Part shown: piece after piece, positions 17,027 through 25,848 of the stretch
Numbering within the stretch: the first letter of the stretch is position 1
How the letters are laid out: each line of letters begins with the position of its first letter
Assembly: GCF_007830445.1 (NCBI RefSeq)
Contig: NZ_VLKR01000021.1
Coordinates: 62,001-126,000 of the forward strand
Length of the DNA stretch: 64,000 nt
Source: Sphingobacterium siyangense
GTDB taxonomy: Bacteria > Bacteroidota > Bacteroidia > Sphingobacteriales > Sphingobacteriaceae
Reading direction: 5' to 3'
Notes under the pieces: model-generated
The model's database searches: none
The model's input: only the letters and a program-made list of their open reading frames with translations
What the model was told of the DNA's origin: nothing
Position numbers and translations under genes: made by a program

Positions 17027-19912
17027 TTAGGCCAAAAGTTCCTGCAAATCTTCCTGTGATAGTGACTTGATGAAGCTTTCTTCTGTCGTGATCAGGCTTT
17101 GTGCAATCGACTTCTTTTTATTCTGTAAAGCTAATATCTTTTCTTCGACGGTATCTTTACTGATAAATTTATAGATAAACACGTTGCGCGTTTGACCGAT
17201 GCGGTGTGAACGGTCTACAGCCTGTTGTTCCACAGCTGGATTCCACCACGGATCCAGAATAAAAACATAGTCAGCTTCAATCAGATTGAGTCCCACCCCA
17301 CCTGCTTTTATCGATATAAGGAATAACTTGGTATCGTTGTTTTTACGAAATTGGCTGACGGCTTCATCCCGATTCTTTGTGCCGCCATCCAGGTAGGCAT
17401 AATTTGTTCCTTTATGATCGAAATACTGACGGAAAATATTGAGCTGTTTTACGAATTGGGAGAAAATCAGCACTTTGTTGCCTCTTCGCATGACCATCTC
17501 AAGCGTTTCAATGACAGCTTCAAACTTGCCGGAATCACCCGAGAATTTCTCATCCACCATTCTGGGATGATTGGCTAATTGTCGGAGCTTTGTCAGGCCT
17601 TGCAACAACGCAATTTGCGTAGATTTAGGCTTGCTGTCCAATTGTCCGTCAAGAATTGCATTGCGATATTCAGATTTGACTTTTTCGTACAACTCGGATT
17701 GTTTTTCAGTCATTTCACAATAAAGGATCTGTTCAGTTTTTGGCGGTAATTCTGTTGCCACCTGATCTTTTGTACGTCTTAATATAAATGGTTTGACAAT
17801 CGCTTGAAGACGCTGTGCTTTTTCTTCATCTTTTTTCTTTTCTATGGGCTGTACAAATTCCTTTTGAAAATAAGTATAGCTGCCTAGTAGTCCTGGATTG
17901 GTGAAGTGCATCTGTGCCCAAAGATCCGAAACGGAATTTTCTACAGGAGTTCCACTCAAAGCCAATTTGTTTTTGCTTTTTAGGCTTTTGATGGCTTTAA
18001 ACGATTTGGAAGTTGGGTTTTTGATATTCTGGCTCTCATCGAGGATAATGTAATTAAAATAAAAGCTACTCAAGGTTTCTTCGTCAATACGGGCAATTCC
18101 GTAGGTGGTAATTACCAAATCATATTTGTCGAAAAGAGTAGCATCTTTGATGCGATTGTTTCCGGTATGAAGGTGGATATTAAGCTGTGGGGCAAATTGC
18201 TGCGCTTCTTTCTGCCAGTTGTATACCAATGATGTTGGCAACACCAAAAGTGAGGTACGGATATCCTGTTCGTCTTGGAGTTGTTCTTTCTGCTGTTGCA
18301 ATAGGGCTAAAGTCTGTATGGTTTTACCCAAACCCATATCATCTGCAAGACAGCCGCCAAATTTATACTGCTTCAAAAAATTAAACCAATTGTATCCTGC
18401 TTTTTGGTATGGGCGAAGATTTCCCTTGAAATGTTTTGGTTCGGGAATATCAGCAATCTCTTCAAAGTTGGCTAAATTCTGTAGTTTTCGTGTAAATACC
18501 AGCTGTGTATGCTCACTAATTTCAAAGAGTAGACCAATATGTACCTTATTTAGTTTGAGCTCATGCCGATCTGCAGAAAACTGGAAGAGATGATTGTATT
18601 TTGCAAACCATTCATCCGGAATCATGGCAATTTCTCCATTCGGTAAGGTAAATTCCTTAATGTTATTAAGAATATGATTGCGCAGCTGGATAAATGGGAT
18701 CTCATAGGGACCAAATTTTGCGATAGCGCTGATATCAAACCAATCATTGTCTTCATCAATGGAGATATCTAAGGAGGTGTGCCCTATGAAGAAGCGTTTT
18801 TCTTCACTATTTTGTATAATGTGGAATCCTAGAGTCTCAAGTTGTTCTTGATGGTTGTTCATCCAGTCAAATACTGAAAGCCGTTTTCCATTATGGGTAG
18901 TTGGCGTTAATAAACCGAGTTGGAGGTCGACATCCTGTAGCCCCAATTTTTTTAAGCTTTCATGTTGTTGTTCTTCCCATTGCAAAGATCGTTTTACACG
19001 GTGGAATATATATTGATCATCTTTCTCATTATATTCCATACGAACAGTAACTTTATTCTCGGCTCCTGCGGTAAAGGTGTGCGGCCCGTACTTGAATTGC
19101 AGTTGTAATTGCGATGCCCCGTCTTCAATATAAATCAAATGGAGGAGTGGAATTGCTTGGTGTTGGTGGGTTTGAATTTCAAATCCTTCGGCATAGACAT
19201 GATAGCGTTCAATCAGCCCACATACAAAGGTTTCGAAATATTTTTTTTCGGTACTTCTACCGACAGAAATGTAACGTTTATTTAGGAAAGGGCTGAGTTT
19301 CTTGCCCTCAAGTGCCTGATCGAAATAATATAGGGTATTGTTTAGAAGTAACCATGCTTGTACATTGGTCAAGACAATGGCATTTTTGAACATAAACTCC
19401 AGACGCTGATTTTCGTATTTGATTGTCGGGAAATAACGTGTTTCTTCTTCGTTTCGTCGAAAATGAAATAGAATCGATGCCGCGGAGGTTGCCAATTTAA
19501 TTTCTTGATCTGCTGGATAACCATCTTTGCTCATCATGAAAAGCGGTTTGTCTCCAACAGCTTCAAAAAATTGGATCATTTTTTCATCAATTTTAGGACG
19601 AAGAAGCTCATGTAGCTTTTTATCGAAAACTTTGGAAAAGAAATCGACAGGTCTAATTGCTTTTTTGTAGTATTTTTTAATGAGGTGAGTTTGTTCGATT
19701 TCATCGAGCAATCGAATTAGTTTGTAATCTAATTCATCCAATTCAGCGGCGTAAGCATCTACAGTATTGCTAAATATACGTTGATAGCGTAGTGAGTAAG
19801 TCCCATTGGGATTGAGTTTGACCATGTGTGGCTCAATAAGATAGCCAAGATAGGGGTGCTCACATATAGAATAAACGATTTTATATACTGGAAATGACTT
19901 TGACTGTTGCAT
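17027..19912 (-). CDS. SNF2-family (Swi2/Snf2, RapA-like) DNA-dependent ATPase
   Basis: 961-aa superfamily-2 translocase. The C-terminal half holds the complete helicase core: motif I LADDMGLGKTIQTLALLQ (about 520-537), motif II DESQ in YIILDESQNIKNPTSKS, motif III LALSGTPVENS, and motifs V-VI GGVGLNLIEADYVFILDPWWNP with AVDRSHRIGQTRNVFIY. The first ~450 residues are a helical/beta region without a recognisable SWIM zinc finger. Such proteins move along DNA to displace bound protein; its partner is unknown. It is a single gene with no methylase or nuclease beside it, so not an obvious defence island. Confidence 0.93.
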   Translation of the reverse strand: MQQSKSFPVYKIVYSICEHPYLGYLIEPHMVKLNPNGTYSLRYQRIFSNTVDAYAAELDELDYKLIRLLDEIEQTHLIKKYYKKAIRPVDFFSKVFDKKLHELLRPKIDEKMIQFFEAVGDKPLFMMSKDGYPADQEIKLATSAASILFHFRRNEEETRYFPTIKYENQRLEFMFKNAIVLTNVQAWLLLNNTLYYFDQALEGKKLSPFLNKRYISVGRSTEKKYFETFVCGLIERYHVYAEGFEIQTHQHQAIPLLHLIYIEDGASQLQLQFKYGPHTFTAGAENKVTVRMEYNEKDDQYIFHRVKRSLQWEEQQHESLKKLGLQDVDLQLGLLTPTTHNGKRLSVFDWMNNHQEQLETLGFHIIQNSEEKRFFIGHTSLDISIDEDNDWFDISAIAKFGPYEIPFIQLRNHILNNIKEFTLPNGEIAMIPDEWFAKYNHLFQFSADRHELKLNKVHIGLLFEISEHTQLVFTRKLQNLANFEEIADIPEPKHFKGNLRPYQKAGYNWFNFLKQYKFGGCLADDMGLGKTIQTLALLQQQKEQLQDEQDIRTSLLVLPTSLVYNWQKEAQQFAPQLNIHLHTGNNRIKDATLFDKYDLVITTYGIARIDEETLSSFYFNYIILDESQNIKNPTSKSFKAIKSLKSKNKLALSGTPVENSVSDLWAQMHFTNPGLLGSYTYFQKEFVQPIEKKKDEEKAQRLQAIVKPFILRRTKDQVATELPPKTEQILYCEMTEKQSELYEKVKSEYRNAILDGQLDSKPKSTQIALLQGLTKLRQLANHPRMVDEKFSGDSGKFEAVIETLEMVMRRGNKVLIFSQFVKQLNIFRQYFDHKGTNYAYLDGGTKNRDEAVSQFRKNNDTKLFLISIKAGGVGLNLIEADYVFILDPWWNPAVEQQAVDRSHRIGQTRNVFIYKFISKDTVEEKILALQNKKKSIAQSLITTEESFIKSLSQEDLQELLA

Positions 19913-20164
19913 TAAAAATAGCGGACCTTATAAATAAAGGTTTCTAATATACAATAAAATATACCATTAATCGCAATTTGCGCGTTGAAATTTTAAAAAT
20001 CGATTCTAAGGGATAGCTAGTTAAGATCTCGTACTAACCTTCATTATGAGGTTGTGCACAGGTGTCGTTAAATATCAAGGGGCGTAGGCCCTATTTCACG
20101 GCTTGATTTGCTTGGACTGAAAATTTGGGTTGCAATTAGCCTTGATCGCTATAGGAGTAAAAAT

Positions 20165-20944
20165 CTAATAGTTCCCTTCAAAGACAAACTGTGCCGGCCC
20201 TTTTAAGAACACCTCTGAGAAATGGGAGCCTTTCTTATGGAAGGAGATATATAGCTGTCCTCCTAATACTCGGATAGGAATATTGATATCACCTTCTAAA
20301 TTTTGCTGCAAGGCGACAGCCATGGCCGCGGCAGTTGCTCCAGTGCCGCAGGCATAGGTTTCATCTTCAACACCGCGCTCAAATGTACGGAGGAAATAAC
20401 CATCTCCTTCAGCTTCAATGAAATTTACATTGATGCCTTCTTTTCCATAAGTAGCGTTATTGCGAATTGCGTAGCCATCTTGGAAGACATTCTTATCCTG
20501 CAGATTTTTTACGAACTCAACATAATGTGGAGAACCGGTTTGTAACAGATAAGCTTCTCCATCACGGGTAAAATCCGTTACATCGATCATCTGGAGATTG
20601 ACAAGATCTGCTGATAAAGAGGCCTGGTGTATGCCGTCTACTGCCAAAAAGACAGTTTTGTCAGTAATAATGCCTAAGTCGCGTGCAAAAGCGACGATAC
20701 AACGCCCCCCATTACCACACATGCTGCCTTCTCTACCGTCGGCATTATAATAAATCATCTCAAAATCGTAATTTTCTTTGGTTTGTAAGAGCATTAAACC
20801 ATCGGCACCAATGCCAAACCGGCGGTTACAGAGCTTTTCTACCAATGCTTCATCTGCGCGGTCAAATGCTTTGTTGCGATTGTCTACTAAAATGAAGTCA
20901 TTGCCTGCTCCCTGATATTTTGAAAATCTTACTTTTGATGCCAT
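20165..20944 (-). CDS. dapF: Diaminopimelate epimerase
   Basis: Converts LL- to meso-diaminopimelate for peptidoglycan and lysine. 259 aa from MASKVRFSKYQGAGNDFILVDN. The two catalytic cysteines are present in SMCGNGGRC and YACGTGATAAAMA, each in its signature. The upstream ATG at 20965 would add seven residues and overlaps the -7 box TACTTTTG, so I chose the ATG at 20944. It is divergent from the HtrA protease gene; a palindrome lies between them. The pathway partner dapB is near the left end of the window. Confidence 0.96.
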   Translation of the reverse strand: MASKVRFSKYQGAGNDFILVDNRNKAFDRADEALVEKLCNRRFGIGADGLMLLQTKENYDFEMIYYNADGREGSMCGNGGRCIVAFARDLGIITDKTVFLAVDGIHQASLSADLVNLQMIDVTDFTRDGEAYLLQTGSPHYVEFVKNLQDKNVFQDGYAIRNNATYGKEGINVNFIEAEGDGYFLRTFERGVEDETYACGTGATAAAMAVALQQNLEGDINIPIRVLGGQLYISFHKKGSHFSEVFLKGPAQFVFEGNY

Positions 20945-20962
20945 TACGTTGATTTGTAGTAA

Positions 20963-20970
20963 CAAAAGTA
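20963..20970 (-). promoter_or_regulatory. -7 box of dapF
   Basis: On the reverse strand TACTTTTG, an exact TAnnTTTG match, 18 bases before the chosen ATG. No TTG at the ideal distance; a TTTTTTTG lies 13 bp upstream inside the palindrome at 20971-20993. Confidence 0.55.
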
Positions 20971-20993
20971 CGTTTTTTTGTTACAAAAAAACG
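20971..20993. promoter_or_regulatory. Perfect inverted repeat upstream of dapF
   Basis: CGTTTTTTTG-TTA-CAAAAAAACG, 10-bp perfect arms with a 3-nt centre, directly abutting the dapF -7 box. It lies upstream of both divergent genes, so an operator is more likely than a terminator. Confidence 0.4.
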
Positions 20994-21085
20994 GAGAAAA
21001 GTTAAGATTTGTTAAAATGGTTGCATTTGTCTAGTAATTAACATTTTTTAACGTGTCGGATTTTCCGAAGGCTTCGAAATGGTAT

Positions 21086-21093
21086 TACATTTG
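21086..21093 (+). promoter_or_regulatory. -7 box of the HtrA protease gene
   Basis: TACATTTG matches TAnnTTTG, giving a leader of about 75 nt to the ATG at 21175. No good -33 box is seen. Confidence 0.45.
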
Positions 21094-21174
21094 AACATAT
21101 CCGAATAAAATCGGTAATTTTAAGAGCAAAAGTTATCAGCTTATATTAAGACATTTTAAAATAAAAATAAGTTT

Positions 21175-22728
21175 ATGAATAAGGTCGGTTTAACGCTATT
21201 AACAGCTGTTTTCGGTGGAGCGGTAGCATTAGGAGGTTACAAGCTTATTGAGAATAAGAAGTTTGATGGTATGTCTTTCGAAGACAAACAAAAGGTTTAT
21301 TTCGCAAACAATCCAACTGGGGTGATGTCCTCAACAGGTAACCCTGATTTTACCCAAGCTGCAGCGGCGGTATCACCTGGGGTTGTACATATTAAAACAA
21401 CATATAGTCGTAAGGGGTCGCAGCAATCGCAAGGTTCTCCGTTCGATATGTTTGAAGAGTTTTTTGGGATGCCACAGGGTGGTGGACGTCGTCAAATGCA
21501 ATCGCAACCTATACAGGCATCCGGATCAGGTGTAATTATCTCTGATGATGGTTATATTGTAACCAACAACCACGTCGTTGAAGATGCAGATAAAATAGAA
21601 GTCGTATTAACAGACAAACGTACGTTTGAAGCCAAATTGATCGGACGTGATCCGAACACAGATTTAGCCTTGTTGAAAGTATCAGGTAAGGGACTTCCTG
21701 TTGTCAAATTGGGTAACTCAGATAATGTCAATGTCGGTGAATGGGTACTGGCTTTCGGATACCCACTTGGACTTCAATCTACAGTGACCGCAGGTATCAT
21801 TAGTGCTAAAGGTCGTCAGATTGGTATTTTGAATGAAGGTCAACAACAACGTGGTAATCCATTTGGTGGTGGACAGGATCAAATCCCTGTAAGTTCAGCG
21901 ATCGAATCCTTTATTCAAACAGATGCGGTTATCAACAAAGGGAACAGTGGCGGAGCCTTGACTAACGCTTCAGGAGAATTGATTGGTATTAACTCTGCCA
22001 TAGCCTCTCCAACAGGAACATATGCGGGTTATGGTTTTGCGATTCCAGTTAATTTAGTGAAAAAGATTGTTGATGACTTTGTCGAATACGGTAATGTAAA
22101 ACGTGGTTATATAGGTGTTACTTATACTGAAATAACACCTGAATTGGCCAAGGAAAAAGGTTTTACAGATGTGGATGGTTTATATGTTCAAGATGTAGTT
22201 GGTGGCGGTGCTGCAGAGGCTGCCGGTATCAAAAAAGGAGATATCTTGACAAAAATCAATGGAAAAGTGATTACAGGTTCACCGGTCTTAAGTGAAACTA
22301 TAGGCCGTGCGCGTCCTGGAGATAAGGTGAACGTTACCTATAAACGTGATGGTAAAGAGAAACAAGTAACCATGACATTGAAAGGCGAAGAATCCTTAAA
22401 GACTGCAAGCACTGGCGGAAAAGCTTCGAAAAGTGCAACGGAGATCTATAATAAATTAGGAGCAAGCTTTATTCCTGCTTCAGCTCAGAAGAAAAAGGAA
22501 TTGGGCGTAAATTCCGGAGTTGTTGTAACTCAGGTGAACCGTGGTGGTATCTTTGATTATTTCGGTGTAGAGCGTGGACTGGTCATTACAGAGGTGAATG
22601 GAAAAGCGGTCAATACAGTAGATGATGTTGAAACAGCGCTTGGTGCAACGCAACGCAATATTGTACGATTGAAAGGAGTATCTCCGCAAGGTGGTGCTGT
22701 TCAATTGAGCTTCCCTGTAGAATATTAA
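21175..22728 (+). CDS. Periplasmic serine protease of the DegP/HtrA (Do) family
   Basis: 517-aa envelope protease and chaperone. The N-terminal hydrophobic segment (residues 4-21) is a signal or anchor. The trypsin-like triad is His133 (VTNNHVVED), Asp163 (DPNTDLALLKV) and Ser258 (NKGNSGGALTN). Two PDZ domains follow, about 300-400 (GYIGVTYTEI, GAAEAAGIKKGDILTKING) and about 425-515 (VVVTQVNRGGIFDYFGVERGLVITEVNGK). It degrades or refolds misfolded periplasmic proteins. A Gln/Gly-rich loop (about 80-115) matches the LA loop of DegP. It is monocistronic with a terminator at 22764. Confidence 0.95.
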   Translation: MNKVGLTLLTAVFGGAVALGGYKLIENKKFDGMSFEDKQKVYFANNPTGVMSSTGNPDFTQAAAAVSPGVVHIKTTYSRKGSQQSQGSPFDMFEEFFGMPQGGGRRQMQSQPIQASGSGVIISDDGYIVTNNHVVEDADKIEVVLTDKRTFEAKLIGRDPNTDLALLKVSGKGLPVVKLGNSDNVNVGEWVLAFGYPLGLQSTVTAGIISAKGRQIGILNEGQQQRGNPFGGGQDQIPVSSAIESFIQTDAVINKGNSGGALTNASGELIGINSAIASPTGTYAGYGFAIPVNLVKKIVDDFVEYGNVKRGYIGVTYTEITPELAKEKGFTDVDGLYVQDVVGGGAAEAAGIKKGDILTKINGKVITGSPVLSETIGRARPGDKVNVTYKRDGKEKQVTMTLKGEESLKTASTGGKASKSATEIYNKLGASFIPASAQKKKELGVNSGVVVTQVNRGGIFDYFGVERGLVITEVNGKAVNTVDDVETALGATQRNIVRLKGVSPQGGAVQLSFPVEY

Positions 22729-22763
22729 GCATTGAATTAAGAATTGGTTGATTAATATAGTTT

Positions 22764-22799
22764 AGGTGGTTCTAACCGTAAGGTTAGGCCACCTTTTTT
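22764..22799 (+). terminator. Terminator of the HtrA protease gene
   Basis: Stem AGGTGG...CTAACC with GGTTAG...CCACCT around GTAA, then six T. It starts 36 bp after the stop. Confidence 0.88.
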
Positions 22800-23186
22800 A
22801 TGCTTTGTGTTATTGATCGTATTTTTTATGACGATATCATTCAGCTCGTTACATTTGGTTTAATGAAAAGTGTTTAGTCTCATTGGCTTCATTGAATTGG
22901 GGTATTGGACAGCAAAGTTCTCCAGTCTGTTTTCATTGCTGGCGGTGGATCCGGAATCAGAAGGACTTTATGGGAAAGCTAGGACACTTGGTAAGAAGTA
23001 AGTCAATTTTAAGCCGGTTGTTTCCTTAATCATTTTAGTTTAGCTATTTTGCGGAATGAAGTGCCGATACAGTTCCAGCACTTTTTATGCTGGGCCTTTC
23101 TGGCCTTGTGATTTATTACATATTTTGCTATTGACAAGCATGAAAACCTGATTATGTCGGCTAATCGCGTTCTTTGCGCCGTTTAG
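22800..23186. other. Gene-poor gap between htrA and the phosphatase gene
   Basis: About 390 bp without a recognised gene. It contains one GTG-start frame of 43 codons (22870-23001) with a hydrophobic first half and a polar tail, and a weak CCAGCA/TGCTGG hairpin near 23080. I cannot assign a function to any of these. Confidence 0.4.
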
Positions 23187-23217
23187 TTGGATCATAGCGT
23201 GGTATTGTTACTCTTTG
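23187..23217 (+). promoter_or_regulatory. Promoter of the tyrosine phosphatase gene
   Basis: TTG at 23187-23189, a 19-bp spacer, and TACTCTTTG at 23209-23217, the -7 motif with one extra spacer base. The ATG at 23240 is 22 bases further on. Confidence 0.4.
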
Positions 23218-23239
23218 ATAGCTTTTAAAAATTATAGAG

Positions 23240-23686
23240 ATGAAGATTTTAATGGTTTGTTTGGGAAATATCTGTCGTTCTCCCCTTGCACATGGTATAT
23301 TGAAACAAAAAGCAGCAGATAATCAATTAAACTGGGTCGTTGAATCGGCGGGTACAGGCGACTGGCATATTGGTGAAGCCCCCGATCGTAGAGCTATAGC
23401 AATTGCAAAGAAATATGGTGTCGATATTTCCGGTCAGCGGGCTCGGCATTTCAAACCGCAATTTTTTTCCGAATACGATCTTATATTTGTAATGGATAGA
23501 CAAAACTATGCAGATGTATGCGCTCAGGTGATTGATAAGGAAGATCTGCACAAAGTTAAATTGTTTTTGGGAGATGATGTTGTTCCTGATCCATATTTTG
23601 ATGATAATTTGTTCGATCCCGTGTTTCAGATGATTGATCAACGTTGTGCAGAGGTTATTGCCAAAGGAGGGAATCCAACAGCATAA
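23240..23686 (+). CDS. Low-molecular-weight protein tyrosine phosphatase
   Basis: 148-aa cytoplasmic phosphatase. The P-loop CLGNICRS supplies Cys7 and Arg13 (C-x5-R) right at the N-terminus. The general acid lies in the conserved VVPDPYFDD segment (Asp near 117-121). The length is exactly that of the family. In many bacteria such enzymes act with tyrosine kinases of capsule synthesis or on arginine phosphate; no kinase or polysaccharide gene is near, so the substrate is unknown. Confidence 0.95.
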   Translation: MKILMVCLGNICRSPLAHGILKQKAADNQLNWVVESAGTGDWHIGEAPDRRAIAIAKKYGVDISGQRARHFKPQFFSEYDLIFVMDRQNYADVCAQVIDKEDLHKVKLFLGDDVVPDPYFDDNLFDPVFQMIDQRCAEVIAKGGNPTA

Positions 23687-23712
23687 CTATATTTATCTGT
23701 GCGTTAATTTGC

Positions 23713-23743
23713 TTGCAAATCATCGTAAATTTATCTTAGTTTG
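23713..23743 (+). promoter_or_regulatory. Promoter of the 115-aa protein gene
   Basis: TTG at 23713-23715, a 20-bp spacer, and TTAGTTTG at 23736-23743. The flanking AAATTTATCT is shared with the promoters at 27163 and 55673. The ATG at 23758 is 14 bases downstream. Confidence 0.4.
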
Positions 23744-23757
23744 TTTAAAACAAAAAA

Positions 23758-24105
23758 ATGAAGGCAGCAGAAGTAAACAAGAAGTGGAACATCCTACAGG
23801 ATGAAATTGCTTCGCTATTCGATATGGAAAAGCCTGACATCAAGGTTTGTTTATTCCTTATTGGTGTTCAGGAATTGGGCAAAGGTGCCCAAAAATTCTC
23901 AAAACGAGAAAAAGAAGAGTTGATGCACATTGCGACGTGTCGTCTTTTCAGTGCTATGGGATTTTATAATCTGAAAGGTCTGGATGAAGAAGGGTGGCCA
24001 CATTGGGAATTGGTAAAACCTATTCCTAACTATACTCTTTTGGAGCAAGAACTGATTATGAAGTCCTTGATCATAAATTATTTTGAAGAGTTAAACGTTA
24101 TCTAG
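23758..24105 (+). CDS. Conserved-looking small protein of unknown function
   Basis: 115 aa, no signal peptide or membrane segment, so cytoplasmic. It is mixed charged and helical: DIKVCLFLIGVQELGKGAQK, then a Lys-rich stretch, then MHIATCRLFSAMGFYNLKGL and a WPHWELV motif. I do not recognise a named family. It reads as a genuine protein because it has a sensible promoter, ordinary codon use and a conserved-style core, and similar short proteins are common in Bacteroidota. It sits 71 bp after the phosphatase gene and 58 bp before the cyclophilin gene. Confidence 0.75.
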   Translation: MKAAEVNKKWNILQDEIASLFDMEKPDIKVCLFLIGVQELGKGAQKFSKREKEELMHIATCRLFSAMGFYNLKGLDEEGWPHWELVKPIPNYTLLEQELIMKSLIINYFEELNVI

Positions 24106-24163
24106 AAGATAACACAAATGAAAAGATAGGAAGTTCTAAATGGGAACATATAATTATTAACAG

Positions 24164-24922
24164 ATGAGATTTTTAAAGGCTAGTTTAATAGCAGTATTCT
24201 GCTTTTTGCAGGTTTTGGCATTTGCGGCTAAACCCGAGTTTAAATATGTACAGATCGTCACTGACAAGGGGACCTGTGTGCTGCGGTTGTACAATGAGAC
24301 ACCAAAACATCGGGATAACTTCGTGAAATTAGCAAAAAGTAAATACTACGATGGAACCTTGTTCCATCGCGTCATCCAGAATTTTATGATCCAGGGAGGC
24401 GATCCTGACTCAAGAAATGCAGTTGGAGGAGCGCAGCTGGGTAATGGAGGACCAGGGTATACCATTCCTGCAGAGATTCAGGACGGTTTGTTCCATAAAA
24501 AAGGGACCATTGGAGCGGCTAGGGATAACAACCCCGCAAAAGCTTCTTCGGGTTCTCAGTTTTATCTTGTTCAGGGAAAGGTATTCACACCTGAAGATCT
24601 TAATCGTTTGGAGCAAACACGGATGAATGGTAAGAAATTTTCGGAAGCACAGCGTCAGGCTTATACAACTATTGGTGGTGCACCTCATTTGGATTGGAAT
24701 TATACTGTATTTGGTGAGTTGGTCAAGGGAGTAGATGTTATCGATCAGATTGCAGCTGTGAAAACAGATAAGCACGATAGACCAGAAGTCGACCAAAAGA
24801 TGAACATGCATGTACTAACGCGGCGAGAAGCGTTAAACTTAGAGCGGGAACTAAAAGGTCTAAAACCTCAGACTGGTATCTTTTCTAAAATCGGTGATCT
24901 GTTCTCTTCTAAGGATTATTAA
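24164..24922 (+). CDS. Exported cyclophilin-type peptidylprolyl isomerase
   Basis: 252-aa isomerase that speeds proline cis-trans switching in exported proteins. The signal peptide is MRFLKASLIAVFCFLQVLAFA. The cyclophilin core follows: YDGTLFHRVIQNFMIQGGDP (catalytic Arg in FHRV) and later SSGSQFYLVQG (Gln/Phe of the pocket) and DWNYTVFGELVKGVDVIDQI. An insertion after the QFYLVQG strand (EDLNRLEQTRMNGKKFSEAQ) is longer than in small cyclophilins, as in other Bacteroidota periplasmic forms. The Lys-rich tail is about 30 residues. Confidence 0.93.
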   Translation: MRFLKASLIAVFCFLQVLAFAAKPEFKYVQIVTDKGTCVLRLYNETPKHRDNFVKLAKSKYYDGTLFHRVIQNFMIQGGDPDSRNAVGGAQLGNGGPGYTIPAEIQDGLFHKKGTIGAARDNNPAKASSGSQFYLVQGKVFTPEDLNRLEQTRMNGKKFSEAQRQAYTTIGGAPHLDWNYTVFGELVKGVDVIDQIAAVKTDKHDRPEVDQKMNMHVLTRREALNLERELKGLKPQTGIFSKIGDLFSSKDY

Positions 24923-24995
24923 TGTTTTTATGAAGTCGTAAATCAGGGATTGAAGCGCTTTTTTCCCTATTATTTAGAATCTCAATACTCAAAAA

Positions 24996-25763
24996 ATGAA
25001 AATAGTAACCTATAATGTGAATGGTTTACGTGCAGCCTTGAAGAAAGATTGGTTAGGCTGGTTGAAAACTGTAAATGCGGATGTCATATGTCTTCAGGAG
25101 ATTAAAGCTACACCGGATCAGATTCCCGAAATTGCTTTGTTGGAGCAGATGGGCTATGAGCATTACTGGTATCCAGCTCAAAAAAAGGGGTATAGTGGAG
25201 TCGCCTTGTTTACGCGGATCACACCTAAGCATATTGAGTATGGTTGCGGCCATGAAGATTATGATTTTGAAGGACGTATTATCCGTGCTGATTTTGATCG
25301 GGTCTCCGTGATGAGTACCTATTTTCCATCAGGTACAACTGGAGATGTGAGACAGGATTTTAAATACCGTTTTCTGGAGGATTTTCAGTCATATAGTGAT
25401 AAGCTTTTGATCGAAAAACCGAATTTGGTCGTTTGTGGTGATTATAATATTTGTCACCGTGCCATCGATATTCACAATCCAAAATCAAATGCAAATTCTT
25501 CGGGATTTCTTCCGGAAGAGCGCGAATGGATGGAGAATTTTATTAATTCGGGTTATATTGACTCTTTCCGCCATTTAAACCCTGATCCACACCACTACAG
25601 TTGGTGGAGCTATCGTGCAGGGGCTCGTGCAAAGAATTTGGGCTGGCGTATTGATTATAATATGGTTTCAAAACCTTTGGCGGAACAAATCAAATCTTCC
25701 AGTATAATGCCGGATGCAGTCCATTCCGATCATTGCCCGGTATTGCTGGAACTTGCTATCTAA
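24996..25763 (+). CDS. xth: Exodeoxyribonuclease III / AP endonuclease
   Basis: 255-aa enzyme of the endonuclease/exonuclease/phosphatase fold that cuts abasic sites and trims 3' ends in base-excision repair. Metal and catalytic motifs are in order: MKIVTYNVNGLRAA (Asn), CLQEIKA (Glu), VVCGDYNICHRAID (Asp/Asn), RIDYNMVS and SDHCPVLLEL (Asp-His). The start coincides with the conserved N-terminus. It ends at a 40-bp palindromic terminator shared with convergent mrp. Confidence 0.95.
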   Translation: MKIVTYNVNGLRAALKKDWLGWLKTVNADVICLQEIKATPDQIPEIALLEQMGYEHYWYPAQKKGYSGVALFTRITPKHIEYGCGHEDYDFEGRIIRADFDRVSVMSTYFPSGTTGDVRQDFKYRFLEDFQSYSDKLLIEKPNLVVCGDYNICHRAIDIHNPKSNANSSGFLPEEREWMENFINSGYIDSFRHLNPDPHHYSWWSYRAGARAKNLGWRIDYNMVSKPLAEQIKSSSIMPDAVHSDHCPVLLELAI

Positions 25764-25779
25764 TACTTAGATGACATTT

Positions 25780-25819
25780 CATAAAAAAGGCTTTCATACG
25801 TATGAAAGCCTTTTTTATG
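25780..25819. terminator. Perfect 40-bp palindromic terminator (xth / mrp)
   Basis: Uninterrupted palindrome centred on TACGTA, with GGCTTTCA arms inside A-run and T-run flanks. It gives an intrinsic terminator on both strands for the convergent genes. Confidence 0.92.
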
Positions 25820-25848
25820 GTGAAGCGCAAGAGCGCATTATTCACTAA

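Noticed and set aside
17018..20164. Possible defence island around the SNF2 gene
   Set aside because: No methylase, nuclease, PLD, toxin or integrase adjoins; neighbours are an AraC regulator and dapF.
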